Assembly (NCBI GenBank): GCA_050287965.1
Contig: JBNKCX010000025.1
Span: forward strand, 1-64,000
From: CBFDBF01 sp050287965
GTDB lineage: Bacteria; Pseudomonadota; Gammaproteobacteria; Chromatiales; Chromatiaceae
Reading direction: 5' to 3'
DNA: 64,000 bases
The position numbers and the translations under genes are program-made. Positions 8,845 through 18,394 of this stretch are shown one piece after another. The notes under the pieces are model-generated. The model did no database searches. It was not told the DNA's origin and saw nothing but the letters and a program-made list of their open reading frames with translations. Within the stretch, counting starts at the first letter, position 1. Each line of letters starts with the position of its first letter.

Positions 8845-10887
8845 ATGAACAATTTCAGCAATCTGTTTTCAAAGCCGACAACAGCTTATATGTCGTCGGT
8901 CTTCATAGTTGTCCTCCTATCGGCTTTGTCTGAGTTTGTCCTGCTGCAACTAAAATACGATATTTTCACAGGTGGATTTTTACAACCGTATTCCTATCTA
9001 TCCTGGATGGACAGGACGTTATTCATTTCCATTTTTCTCTGGATGAACCTGGTGCTTTTCGGCGCGCTCGGCGCAATCTGGTTTTCCTTTATGATAAGGC
9101 GGGGTTCCCGACTACTGGTTGCTTCCTACCTATTTATATATTCCTGCTTATCGTTAATGGGCGTATGGCTGACCTTGGAATATAAGGTACTTACCTATTT
9201 CAACGATACGATCAATTTTCTGATCATAAAAAATCTTGGGGGAGGAAGCGTTACCAGCGCAATCCGCTATGTCGCCAATGAATCCTCGATAATAGTCATT
9301 GCCTGTCTCTTGTTGTTTCTCCTCTTCCTGATAGGTCTTAGAATTGTCCGGAATTCCGCAAATGCCGGCTATTTTATTGCCAGCGGACCCTTGCCGTTCA
9401 GAAAAAGATGGCTGATCCCTGTTACAGGCTCCATCACAATAGGCATGATCATACTGGTTAATTCCAATTTCTTTCTGCTCTACGGACTCAACAAGACGAC
9501 CTCTTATGTATTAATCAGCTCTGTTCTCGATGAAGTTACCGACATCGACAGGGACGGCCATGGACTATTTTCATTCCCCGTTGATTCCGCCCCACTCGAC
9601 CCCTCCGTTTACCCGGGGGCGCTTGATATACCCGGGAATGACATTGATGAAGATGGGTATGGAGGGGATTTCGCCTGGAATGAGGACAACTTCGATCCGC
9701 TACGGCTGCTATCACCTAAACAGGGATCCCATATCCTGTTAATTGTTCTGGAAAGCACTAGAAGCGATTTGCTTGAGATCGAGTATGAGGGAAAACCCGT
9801 CACTCCCAACATAGCCGCAATCGCAAAAAATGGCAGTGCCGTTCCCTACGCATACAGCCATACCGGCTATACGACAACGTCCCTTACCGCCCTGTTAAAT
9901 CGCTCCCTTGCCTCCGGTTATGAAAGAACCAGGTTGGCTGATTTTCTGAGCGACTCCGGTTATTCCCTCTCTTTTATTTCAGGACAGGATGAATCCTTCG
10001 GTCACGTGGCAACAAGAACAGGTATGGCCGACAAGGATAGGCACCTGTTCGATGCTCGTTCCGCCCTGCGGGATCGCGTATATCCCAGCAAGGATTCGGG
10101 GAGCCTCAGATTAAGTGAAGATCGGGTAGTGCAGGCTTTTTTTGAGAGGTCATCGGATGTTGACTGGAAGCAACCACAGTTCTTTTACATCAACCTTCAG
10201 GCCGCCCATTTCCCCTATTCCTACCCGTCCATGCCCGTGCTTATCGGCGAGCGGCCTATCCCTCGTTCCGAAATAAGCGAAACCAACCGGGACTGGCTGG
10301 AAACCACCTACTGGAATGCGGTTTCCGTAGCGGACCAGGCAATAGGCCGAATAATCGAACGCCTCAAGAAGCTCGGCGTCTATGAGCAAACTCTCGTTGT
10401 GATCGTCGCGGACCACGGGGAATCCCTGTTCGATGATCACTTTCTCGGGCATGGCCACGCTCTCGATGAGGCACAAACACGAATCCCCATGATCTTCAAT
10501 CAATCTGGTATTGATGTTAAGAGCGCTGTCGGGCAGGTGGATATGGCCGATCTTATTATGCAGTTGGCATCCGGTTGCTTTTCGAACCAACAGTGGGACT
10601 CCCCGCAAAAACCTGTTCTCCAGATCGTCGGCTCTCTGGATGCTCCGCAGCTCGTGGGCACGGTTTCTTACGGTGAAATCCGCACCATTCTCGACCTGCG
10701 AACACGTAAAGTATTTTTCAGTGACCTGGAACGCTGGGAGGACTTTGACGTCGCGTATAATGATCCGGTAATGGGGGCACGCACGAAAGGTCTCATTAAT
10801 CTTTGGGAGTCAACCCGTTGGGAAAATCACCTCGCGCACCAGGAAGAAGAAGCACCGAAGCCGCCGGAGCAGACTGAACCCTTATAA
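8845..10887 (+). CDS. Membrane-anchored sulfatase/alkaline-phosphatase-fold enzyme (LTA-synthase-like) with Ca-binding-like loops
   Basis: 680 residues. The N-terminal third has about five membrane segments; the periplasmic domain has the sulfatase fold. Metal and active-site markers are LESTRSD (about 309-315), with the Thr as likely nucleophile, VADHGESLFDDHF near 530 and GHGHALDEAQTRIP. The family includes lipoteichoic-acid synthases, phosphoethanolamine transferases and true sulfatases; no Cys/Ser formylglycine motif is obvious. Between membrane and catalytic parts lie two Asp-rich loops, DIDRDGHG (about 231) and DIDEDGYGGD (about 266), that resemble calcium-binding EF-hand or thrombospondin-3 loops. 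It probably modifies the polymer or lipids with a phospho-group. Confidence 0.78.
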   Translation: MNNFSNLFSKPTTAYMSSVFIVVLLSALSEFVLLQLKYDIFTGGFLQPYSYLSWMDRTLFISIFLWMNLVLFGALGAIWFSFMIRRGSRLLVASYLFIYSCLSLMGVWLTLEYKVLTYFNDTINFLIIKNLGGGSVTSAIRYVANESSIIVIACLLLFLLFLIGLRIVRNSANAGYFIASGPLPFRKRWLIPVTGSITIGMIILVNSNFFLLYGLNKTTSYVLISSVLDEVTDIDRDGHGLFSFPVDSAPLDPSVYPGALDIPGNDIDEDGYGGDFAWNEDNFDPLRLLSPKQGSHILLIVLESTRSDLLEIEYEGKPVTPNIAAIAKNGSAVPYAYSHTGYTTTSLTALLNRSLASGYERTRLADFLSDSGYSLSFISGQDESFGHVATRTGMADKDRHLFDARSALRDRVYPSKDSGSLRLSEDRVVQAFFERSSDVDWKQPQFFYINLQAAHFPYSYPSMPVLIGERPIPRSEISETNRDWLETTYWNAVSVADQAIGRIIERLKKLGVYEQTLVVIVADHGESLFDDHFLGHGHALDEAQTRIPMIFNQSGIDVKSAVGQVDMADLIMQLASGCFSNQQWDSPQKPVLQIVGSLDAPQLVGTVSYGEIRTILDLRTRKVFFSDLERWEDFDVAYNDPVMGARTKGLINLWESTRWENHLAHQEEEAPKPPEQTEPL

Positions 10888-10902
10888 CTAGAAGAGCGTG
10901 TC

Positions 10903-10972
10903 ATCCCGGCGCGGTCGCATAGGGCGGGCTGTCCCCGCCATCCCCGATTACCGTGTCGGCGCAGGCCGGGAT
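10903..10972. repeat. Imperfect inverted repeat with internal hairpin, possible small nonautonomous element
   Basis: ATCCCGGC (10903-10910) and GCCGGGAT (10965-10972) bracket a segment that holds its own hairpin, GGCGGG (10923-10928) with CCCGCC (10934-10939). It lies in the 231-bp gap between the convergent sulfatase-fold and EpsI genes. It may be a REP/MITE-like repeat or a bidirectional terminator; there is no clear T-run. Copies elsewhere in the genome would decide. Confidence 0.4.
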
Positions 10973-11118
10973 CCTGAAGGCGCCTTCTTAGGAAAAGAAT
11001 TTGAGGAAGTTGGCGCCCATCCCTCATTCAGAGGGAGCTGGAAGGGGTGACCTGAAACACCCCCGACCCGTATCCGGCACCACCCTGTCGCCCCTCCCCG
11101 AAAGAGGGGACGTGATCC

Positions 11119-11736
11119 TTATTTATCCAAAAAATCCTGAATTGCAACGGCGAGAATAGAGGCTGCCGGCGTTTCCGTAAAATCCATACTCGGTGTTTCA
11201 TAGGAACCGGAGATATAGAATATGGTAAGCGGCTTCCTGGGGCTGACGAGCAATACCAACGTATTCTTTATCTGGTGCGAGATCGGATCTTCCACAAATT
11301 CATCCCCATACAACAGGACGTATCCGGCGAATCCCAAACCATCAGCCTGATTATAAAGATGCACAGGAATATCAGACTGCCCCGTCAGTCTTACTATACC
11401 CTCTCGTTCCAGATTGCTGCCATAGGACAATCCGAGCTCCGGGTGATGATATAACCGCTTATGATCATAAGACCTGGCTACAAACAGACGAAAATCTCCC
11501 CTATCAGGACTGGTATATATACGCTCAAACCAGTCCTCACTTTTGAACATATCGTCGACCCACTCCTGTCCATGCCTTCCATACGGCGCTGAAGTGAAGC
11601 CATTCAGCTCACTTCTTATGTCCGCTACCGTTTTCCCATCCTCCAATGTAGCACCCGCGTAGGTGTGTATCAGCGTAGGAATCGAGGCGAGAACCAGGAA
11701 CAGAATTACAGGAACAGCATAACGCGAGGAAATCAT
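11119..11736 (-). CDS. EpsI-type exosortase-associated protein (DUF3485 family)
   Basis: A 205-residue protein with an N-terminal signal/anchor (VPVILFLVLASIPTLI) and a periplasmic domain typical of EpsI: HGQEWVDDMF near 55, the RVYTSPDRG-like stretch and a late LVLLVSPRKPLTIFYISG. EpsI domains accompany exosortases and are fused to the C-terminus of many XrtA enzymes. Here the gene is separate and overlaps the exosortase stop by 4 nt (11733-11736), so it is translationally coupled to it. Its molecular function is unknown. Confidence 0.75.
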   Translation of the reverse strand: MISSRYAVPVILFLVLASIPTLIHTYAGATLEDGKTVADIRSELNGFTSAPYGRHGQEWVDDMFKSEDWFERIYTSPDRGDFRLFVARSYDHKRLYHHPELGLSYGSNLEREGIVRLTGQSDIPVHLYNQADGLGFAGYVLLYGDEFVEDPISHQIKNTLVLLVSPRKPLTIFYISGSYETPSMDFTETPAASILAVAIQDFLDK

Positions 11737-12599
11737 TGCGACACTTCCTTGGCCGTCTCCGTATCCCGGCCCATCCAGAATATGACAGGCAATGCGACTA
11801 CGAATGTGAGCAGCCCTGATATTTCATGTGCCGATGTATTTAGAACATCAAGTCCATTCCACTGAACCAGAAGCGTTAACATAAGCACCCTTACAATATT
11901 GACACCTATTGCAAGTGGTGCCGCAACAAGCAGCACTAAGATTTTCCTGACGTTACTGGTTGAAAAATATGCCGTAAGGATCGCCACCGTTACCGTGGCA
12001 TAAAGAGTGGAAAAACCGCTACATGCATCGGCGACCTGTAACGAACCGTTCGGTGTCTGCAATAAGGTATCCTGAGCGAAAACCGGCACACCGAGAAACG
12101 GGAGCACCATCGCTACACTATCCGCGGCTATATGCCTTAACGCAAGGTGCGTCGATTCTGTAAATGTAAGTGGTATCGGTAACGTAAGAAACAACGTAAT
12201 TAAAGGGAACGTGATGGATTTAGTACGTTCCGCCCCAAGAAACAACAGCGCCAGCCCCGGAAGTGCCATAAAAAGGGCTGCAGCGGCCAGAAGCTGAGTA
12301 TGTATCCCTGTATCCAACATATGGAGCCCCAGGGCCGGAATCAGCAAGGCAAAACCCCAGGGACTGGAATCCTCAGGAAGATCCTTTTTTTGCCTTAACT
12401 CGTCCCGAATCAGATAACCAACCACCAATGTTATCAGTATACCGTGTCCATGATTCCAAACACTCAACGTCCATCTATCCCAAAGCCAAAAAAGCGTTGG
12501 CCCGAAAAGGATAAGCAGCATTAATACCACTAACCATAAGCGCCAGTTTACGGCTTGGCGCTGACTAAGAGCCCGGGCTGAAGAGGCGGATGAAGACAT
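11733..12599 (-). CDS. Exosortase (transmembrane protein-sorting transpeptidase)
   Basis: 288 residues, with about eight membrane segments. Exosortases cut PEP-CTERM-type tails of secreted proteins. The proposed catalytic triad is present: Cys in VADACSGFSTL (about 190), Arg in NIVRVLML (about 234) and His in TSAHEISGLL (about 256). The usual Arg shortly after ACSG is replaced here by SGFSTL. It is coupled to an EpsI gene but lies over 11 kb from the XrtA-marker block, so the subclass (XrtA or another) is uncertain. The likely substrate in this window is the PEP-CTERM protein at 38772. Confidence 0.88.
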   Translation of the reverse strand: MSSSASSARALSQRQAVNWRLWLVVLMLLILFGPTLFWLWDRWTLSVWNHGHGILITLVVGYLIRDELRQKKDLPEDSSPWGFALLIPALGLHMLDTGIHTQLLAAAALFMALPGLALLFLGAERTKSITFPLITLFLTLPIPLTFTESTHLALRHIAADSVAMVLPFLGVPVFAQDTLLQTPNGSLQVADACSGFSTLYATVTVAILTAYFSTSNVRKILVLLVAAPLAIGVNIVRVLMLTLLVQWNGLDVLNTSAHEISGLLTFVVALPVIFWMGRDTETAKEVSQ

Positions 12600-12944
12600 T
12601 GCTATTGGTCGTCAGTAGTCATTTGTCTGCAAAGTTTGGCATAAACCTTCCTCTATTTCGATATATGACCCGTCATATTTCTTACCCGGGCCATGCGGAT
12701 TACGCCATCAGCAAACCGCCAATCCCCACTCCTAGGCCAGGACCATTCGCCTCTAATGGCATCAATTTCCGGATTTGAGGAGTATTCCCGATAAATGACC
12801 AGATATGAGAGCCCCAAATTCTCCCCTTTTTAACGATTTCGGCTTATGATGTTACTCCAAATAATAGCTATATAACCAAGCCTATCGCTTTGTTTTTTAA
12901 AGCTTTTATAACCAATAGCCCGATTTTTGCTTTAAACAAAACAG
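12600..12944. other. 345-bp divergent intergenic region, A/T-rich, no gene seen
   Basis: This separates the leftward exosortase-EpsI pair from the rightward GT39-like gene and must hold both promoters. On the minus strand an unstarted frame ends in a Gly-rich hydrophobic tail (LGVGIGGLLMA, stop near 12710), but it has no convincing start. Two copies of TATAACCAA(G/T) occur near 12872 and 12907. No assured promoter boxes were identified. Confidence 0.5.
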
Positions 12945-14606
12945 ATGCAACTCAACAGACAAGACATTATTTCACCCGGGGTATCCCTCTTTATTATCTT
13001 GTCTGTCCTCAGCGTCCTTGTGACACGTGAGCTGGGCAACCCGCATTTGGGGTACCCCGACGCCGATCGCATATTGATGGACGGGGTCTTTTTGTATGAC
13101 TTCCTAAATGATCTTCCTCTTACTAGGATTTACGACTATACAATCAACTATTATGCGCAATATCCGGCCCTGAGTATCGGTTATCGTCCCCCATTCTTTC
13201 CTTTTGTTGAGGCTGTCTTCAATGGAGCCTTTGGGGTAACCGTCTGGAGCAGCAGACTTGCCATCCTCGCTTTCGCACTGGTCGGGTTTTCCTCCTGGTT
13301 CTTCCTTGTCAGGCGTATCTTCAATACCACAACCGCCCTGGCGAGTTCCTTATTACTGATCAGCCTGCCTTTCGTCGCTCGGTGGGGATGGTACACCATG
13401 GGAGAACTACCTGTCCTCTCCATGTCAATGCTGACATGCTATCTTTTCTACCGCTATGTTGAAACAGATAAGGCGCGTTTCCTTTTTGGCTGCGCCATCT
13501 CTTTCATTCTATCCGTCTGGACCAAGCAGACTGCCTTCTATCTGGCATTCTTCTTTATCTTCTATCTTTTCCATGATAGATCGCTACTCGATCGCTTGAA
13601 GCAGCGCAAAACATGGATTGTTTTATCCCTCATACTTATTGCGCTTATCCCATTGGCGGTCATAACCGTATGGCTTGGAGACCAGAACCTTGAACAATCT
13701 GTTGGACTGGCATCCACCTCAAGTGATTCGCCATGGATGCAACGTCTGACCAGCATTCCGAAACATTTCAGCAACATTTATCACCATCAAACAACGCTGC
13801 CATTTCTTATACTTTCCATCTCCGGCATGCTGCTATCACTCATCAAGCGTGATAGAAAAACCGTATTTTTCTGGCTATTTATTATTTCCACTTTTCTATT
13901 CTTCTCATATATTGTCCATAAGAACGAACGTTATTCCATATTCTGGTTACCGGCCTTCTCCCTGTTCGCGGCTTACCCTTTATACCTGTTACGCAATAAT
14001 AGTTATGCTATCTATTTTTCAGGGCTAGTTATTCTCGGGATTTTTTCATTCCAGGTTTTTACTATATATAAGACCGAGCCCGGCTATGCCACGGGATATC
14101 AGGAAGCGGCTCAATTCGTTCTTGCTAACAGCAGATCGCCAACGGTTTTTATTGACGCCTACAATAATGGATATTTCACGTACTTTATGCGCGCCCTCGA
14201 TGATGATCGTTCCATGTATGTACTGCGGGCGGATAAGCTACTTGCATCATCATCCATAAGCGCACGACATAGGATTGAGATACACGCGCAAAGCAGAAGC
14301 GATATTCTTAAGATTCTGGATGATTATGGCGTTGAATTTATTGTTATAGAACGCGAGGATATTTCCGGTGTTGCTATATATAAGGAACTTAGATCACTTC
14401 TCAATGACGGCTCATTTTCCGTTGCAAAACGAATACCCGTGATATCCTCACGTCAGGTATTGCAAAATCAGGAGTTATTGATTTACCGCTATCTTGATCG
14501 TAAACCCATTTCCGGCAATACGCTGACCCTGCATCTTCCCGTTGTCGGTCAGACAATAAGTGTTCCTCTTCGCCAACTCATCGACGGTGACAAAAAGCCG
14601 AAATAG
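12945..14606 (+). CDS. GT39/ArnT-like membrane glycosyltransferase
   Basis: A 553-residue polytopic protein with about ten membrane helices in the first 370 residues, followed by a soluble C-terminal domain. It has the layout of polyprenyl-phosphate-sugar dependent transferases (ArnT/PMT family). The first periplasmic loop has the acidic pair in HLGYPDADRILMDGV, and GYRPPFFPFVEAVF matches the family's loop. Such enzymes add a sugar from an undecaprenyl carrier on the periplasmic side. It lies alone on the plus strand, facing the flippase gene. Acceptor (polysaccharide, lipid or protein) is unknown. Confidence 0.75.
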   Translation: MQLNRQDIISPGVSLFIILSVLSVLVTRELGNPHLGYPDADRILMDGVFLYDFLNDLPLTRIYDYTINYYAQYPALSIGYRPPFFPFVEAVFNGAFGVTVWSSRLAILAFALVGFSSWFFLVRRIFNTTTALASSLLLISLPFVARWGWYTMGELPVLSMSMLTCYLFYRYVETDKARFLFGCAISFILSVWTKQTAFYLAFFFIFYLFHDRSLLDRLKQRKTWIVLSLILIALIPLAVITVWLGDQNLEQSVGLASTSSDSPWMQRLTSIPKHFSNIYHHQTTLPFLILSISGMLLSLIKRDRKTVFFWLFIISTFLFFSYIVHKNERYSIFWLPAFSLFAAYPLYLLRNNSYAIYFSGLVILGIFSFQVFTIYKTEPGYATGYQEAAQFVLANSRSPTVFIDAYNNGYFTYFMRALDDDRSMYVLRADKLLASSSISARHRIEIHAQSRSDILKILDDYGVEFIVIEREDISGVAIYKELRSLLNDGSFSVAKRIPVISSRQVLQNQELLIYRYLDRKPISGNTLTLHLPVVGQTISVPLRQLIDGDKKPK

Positions 14607-14630
14607 TTGGCGACACCGCGGCATTTCCCG

Positions 14631-16046
14631 CTAGCGCAATATATCCGAGTGTTTTCTTAGATCCTCATATATCGGGTAATAACCAACACCAAGGATGAAC
14701 AATGCTGCCGCCAGAGCCAACCAGTCCCGAAGGAAATGGCCAATTGCGAGAAATGCCAAGAAGGCTATCATTACGGTTCCGATAGATCGCACTACCGCTG
14801 CGTCCATCCTGTACCGTAGTTTCCGTTTCAACATGACGATCAGAAATACAACAGCAACGCCAAGGGCGGCAGCAATACCTACTATGGCTCCGGATACGCC
14901 CAGGTACGCGGTAAACAGCGGCACACAGAGCATAAGGAAAAAGCCTCCAATGACTGAAATAACAAGGGCGTGTTTATAGAATCCATGGGCGATAAATACC
15001 TTTGTTCCTGCCACATATATTGTCAAAGGAGTGAGCAGCCAGAGTACCTTTCCCAGCAGCCTACCGGTTTGTGCGAATTCCTCCCCGAATAGCGCTGGTA
15101 CCAACCAGGGCCCAACGACCGCCCCCACCATGCCGCCGACCGCACCTGCAATAATTGCCAGGTGAATCATCGCATTCATAAACAACATATCTCTCTCATC
15201 CCCACGCCCGACCGACCTGCTGAGGGCCGGCAAGGAGGCGCGAACCACCGCTTGTGGTACCGCGCACGCCAATATGTAGAGCTGCATGGCCAGCGCGAAT
15301 TGCCCAAGCTGAAGCTGGTCTTCAACCGTATGCCGGAACAACACCACCGGACCCTGCTGTATCCAACCGGACAGCAGAACCAGCCAATAAAGACTGGCCA
15401 ACTGCAAGACACCTTCCGGAAGAGAAAAGGGCTGCCACGGGAACTTCACCAGACGCTTTCTTACCATAGTCATTGCCCAGGATGCCTGTGCTGCCCAGAC
15501 AAGCGCGTGCAGCGCCGCTAAGGTGATAATTCCTTCGCCCGCTGCCAGTAAGATAATGCCGATAAGCACTTCGGCGGGACGAAACATTAGGTTTTGATAC
15601 AGGACGTATTGCGCTCGCTCATAGGCTATAAACATGCCATCCGCCCACCCCGCCATAGCGCGCGCGGCGAGCGCCAGAGATAGAATGAACAGAAGACTGC
15701 GAATGGACGCATCATCATTGGCAATCCATCCGACTATCGCGCATACGATTGCCGCCGCCGCGCTCAACAATGTCTGCAGACTGCAGGCTCGTGATACCAG
15801 TTGTTCCGGATGTCCCGATTGGCGCGGGATTTCCCTCCCCAATAGATTGCCGATCGCACCGGCTCCGGCCAATGGAAGAAATGCAAGATACCAGTGGTGA
15901 CCATATGCAAAAACACCATATATCTCAGGGCCAAGAAAGCGTGCCAACACAACCATATAGAGTCCGCGCAATACATGGGTTACCGCGTCCCCACCGAGCA
16001 GATTCGCGGAATTAGCAAGTACTGAGCGTATCCCATTCAGCTTCAT
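14631..16046 (-). CDS. Oligosaccharide flippase (Wzx/MOP superfamily)
   Basis: 471 residues with 12-14 predicted membrane helices and no large soluble domain. The N-terminal LGGDAVTHVLRGLYMVVLAR and FLGPEIYGVFAYGH are typical of polysaccharide-export flippases. It would move the lipid-linked repeat unit across the inner membrane before polymerisation. It lies downstream of two GT4 genes on the same strand, 26 nt from the nearest. No Wzy polymerase is clearly identified beside it. Confidence 0.87.
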   Translation of the reverse strand: MKLNGIRSVLANSANLLGGDAVTHVLRGLYMVVLARFLGPEIYGVFAYGHHWYLAFLPLAGAGAIGNLLGREIPRQSGHPEQLVSRACSLQTLLSAAAAIVCAIVGWIANDDASIRSLLFILSLALAARAMAGWADGMFIAYERAQYVLYQNLMFRPAEVLIGIILLAAGEGIITLAALHALVWAAQASWAMTMVRKRLVKFPWQPFSLPEGVLQLASLYWLVLLSGWIQQGPVVLFRHTVEDQLQLGQFALAMQLYILACAVPQAVVRASLPALSRSVGRGDERDMLFMNAMIHLAIIAGAVGGMVGAVVGPWLVPALFGEEFAQTGRLLGKVLWLLTPLTIYVAGTKVFIAHGFYKHALVISVIGGFFLMLCVPLFTAYLGVSGAIVGIAAALGVAVVFLIVMLKRKLRYRMDAAVVRSIGTVMIAFLAFLAIGHFLRDWLALAAALFILGVGYYPIYEDLRKHSDILR

Positions 16047-16072
16047 GACCTTCGCTCCGGCACGGCACTCTC

Positions 16073-17224
16073 TCAGCAGTTGCTGCCCTGCCGTCGGTCG
16101 GCGATTCTACATATTTCGGGCGATACTTCTGCAATCATTTCCAGCTTCGCTTCAAGATCCGGAATGCTTACCGGCACGTCAAAATGCTCCCTTACCCATT
16201 TCTTGGCCGCTTCCCCCATATTTTTTCTAAGCTCCGTCTCCTCCAGCAGCGTACAGATCGCGTCCGCCAGCATCCCCGAATCCCCTCGTGGTACCAACAA
16301 CCCGGTCCTGCCATCGTCTATGATGTCCGAAGGCCCTGTGGGGCAATCGGTCGATACCACGGGAATACCCAAGGCCTGTGCTTCCAGAAGAACATTGGGC
16401 GTACCTTCATAGTCACTCGACATAAGACATAAATCCGCCGCAGCCAACGCCGGATATGGATTCGCTGAGAATCCGGGCATATACACCGAGTCTCTCACAC
16501 CCAACTCCTGAACCCGCTCCTCCAGCAATCGCCTTAACGGCCCTTCGCCCAATATGAGCAACGATACCCGATGTTTGATTCGCACCTTTGCGAAGGCATC
16601 CAATAACACGTCGTATCTCTTCGCATCACAAAGCCGCCCTATAGCCACCAGCGACGCTCGCATCGCACCCGCATTATCAGTTTCATCAGCCGCCTGACAG
16701 GTAACGCGCTCAACGTCGATCGCTTTATACCATACGAGCACTCTTTCCGGATCGATAAATGGATAGGTCTCCAGGAAAATCGCACCTAAACGGTCACAGG
16801 AGGTCAAAAAATAATCAAATACGCGATAACTCCTCCTCGCCCAGGGCTGTCTCCAGCCCGGCTCATATGCCGGGTTACTGGCAATCATGGCAATACACTT
16901 CGGCCTTCTTTCCATACCACGTATTGCTTCAGCACTCAGTAGCGCGGGATTAAGGGCGCTAGTCACCAACAAATCCGGCTGAATCTCGTTAATCAGATTA
17001 CGCAGCGTTCTGATTCCTTTAAATATCTTTATCTTTCGGTCTATACCAAGTTCGTATGTTGCAATTTCTTTCGGCAACGCGAAAACTATATCCATCCTAT
17101 GGAGTACAAGATGCACATCGAATCTGCGTCTATCGAGATGCCAGATAATATTATTGATTTTGCGTTCTGCACCACCACTTGACATATCGTGGGTGACAAA
17201 CATAACGCGGACAGGTGTTTTCAT
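16073..17224 (-). CDS. Family 4 glycosyltransferase
   Basis: 383 residues, GT-B fold. VMFVTHDMSSGGAERKINN at the N-terminus is the common acceptor-domain start. The donor domain has DYEGTPNVLLEAQALGIPVV and CPTGPSDIIDDGRTGLLV, giving the E-x7-E motif. It presumably works in repeat-unit assembly just before flipping, given its position immediately before the flippase gene. Sugar specificity is not deducible. Confidence 0.9.
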   Translation of the reverse strand: MKTPVRVMFVTHDMSSGGAERKINNIIWHLDRRRFDVHLVLHRMDIVFALPKEIATYELGIDRKIKIFKGIRTLRNLINEIQPDLLVTSALNPALLSAEAIRGMERRPKCIAMIASNPAYEPGWRQPWARRSYRVFDYFLTSCDRLGAIFLETYPFIDPERVLVWYKAIDVERVTCQAADETDNAGAMRASLVAIGRLCDAKRYDVLLDAFAKVRIKHRVSLLILGEGPLRRLLEERVQELGVRDSVYMPGFSANPYPALAAADLCLMSSDYEGTPNVLLEAQALGIPVVSTDCPTGPSDIIDDGRTGLLVPRGDSGMLADAICTLLEETELRKNMGEAAKKWVREHFDVPVSIPDLEAKLEMIAEVSPEICRIADRRQGSNC

Positions 17225-17290
17225 ATGGACAAGTATTCTTCCGCCTGGCGGATACCTTTGAGTACATTTTGAACAAGCTGAACTAGCATA

Positions 17291-18394
17291 TCAGTTCAAT
17301 AAGCAGGAAATAAGAGATTCCCAGGTCATATTCTTTTTATACTCCTGTATTTCCGCGCTCATACTCTCCGCCCTTGCACGTGTCATCGTATTGATCGCTT
17401 CAGCCAGATCATCAGCATCACCCGCGTTCACCAACAGCCCGGTTCTGCGGTCCTGTACAACATCCGGCAATCCACCGACCCGCGTTGCGATAACGGGCTT
17501 ATTATAATGATATGCCAAAGACACAACGCCGCTTCCGGTCGCGTTGAGATACGGCAATATCACTACGTCCGCTCTTGCAAACAGTGCTGCCGCTTCTTCC
17601 TCTGAATGATATCCGGGGCGCACCTCAACCTGATCCTCTATATCCAGCCGCTCAATATGCTCGCGTACTTCCTCTTCGCCCCCCCAGAACTCCCCGGCGA
17701 CGGTAAGTTGAACATCGCTCCCTTTCAACTTCCCCATGGCCTTTATCAATATATCCAGCCCTTTGTACGGTCTTACGAAACCAAAAAAAAGCAGCTCCAG
17801 TCCCTTCCTTCTAGGCAATGTATGCTTCGGGGCCGGAAACTGATCATAGATCGGATGAGGGTGTACCACCACGTCCGCCATCGGCAGGGACTTTTTAAGG
17901 TTCTGCTCATCCGCTTTCGTATGCACCAGAAAGCGTGTGCCAAGCTTCAATACCTTGAAGGTGAGAAAGGACTTCCATCCTGCTGTTTCATGTTCCGTCA
18001 CATTGTGACACAAAAATACCACCTCTATCTCCGATCGTCTTAATCGGCGTACCAGATACCCATAGCAAGGGACCCAGAATACCGTCCACCATGGAATCAC
18101 GACCACGGTTGCTCCGTACTCTGTTATGCGCCTTGCGGTTTTCCGCCAGGTGAGCGGATTCAAAGAATCGATCAAATACTCCACGCCCGGCTCCCGGTGA
18201 TGCCTGTACTCAGGATCTACATCGCTTTCTCCCGGGAATAACCAGATCGGATATTGACGCGTAAATGAGATGGTTAAATGCGCAACAGCTCCGGACATTG
18301 CCCGATGCAGCTTGGTGGTATGCTGCGCGATACCCCCTCTGAACGGGAGTACCGGCCCGATCAGGACAACACGTTTGTCAGGATTTCCCGACAT
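17291..18394 (-). CDS. Family 4 glycosyltransferase
   Basis: About 367 residues, starting MSGNPDKRVVLIGPVLPFRG at 18394. A GTG eight codons earlier (18418) is also possible. RGGIAQHTTKLH and the donor-site GSGVVSLAYHYNKPVIATRV followed by GGLPDVVQDRRTGLLV fit the GT4 family. The start overlaps the end of the GT2 gene upstream by 17 nt (41 nt with the GTG), indicating coupled translation. It probably adds a sugar to the growing repeat. Confidence 0.88.
   Translation of the reverse strand: MSGNPDKRVVLIGPVLPFRGGIAQHTTKLHRAMSGAVAHLTISFTRQYPIWLFPGESDVDPEYRHHREPGVEYLIDSLNPLTWRKTARRITEYGATVVVIPWWTVFWVPCYGYLVRRLRRSEIEVVFLCHNVTEHETAGWKSFLTFKVLKLGTRFLVHTKADEQNLKKSLPMADVVVHPHPIYDQFPAPKHTLPRRKGLELLFFGFVRPYKGLDILIKAMGKLKGSDVQLTVAGEFWGGEEEVREHIERLDIEDQVEVRPGYHSEEEAAALFARADVVILPYLNATGSGVVSLAYHYNKPVIATRVGGLPDVVQDRRTGLLVNAGDADDLAEAINTMTRARAESMSAEIQEYKKNMTWESLISCLLN

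Noticed and set aside
12700..12840. Small minus-strand frame ending in a hydrophobic Gly-rich tail beside the exosortase, possibly a sorting peptide
   Set aside because: No credible start codon with a ribosome site, no PEP-type motif or basic end; probably chance.
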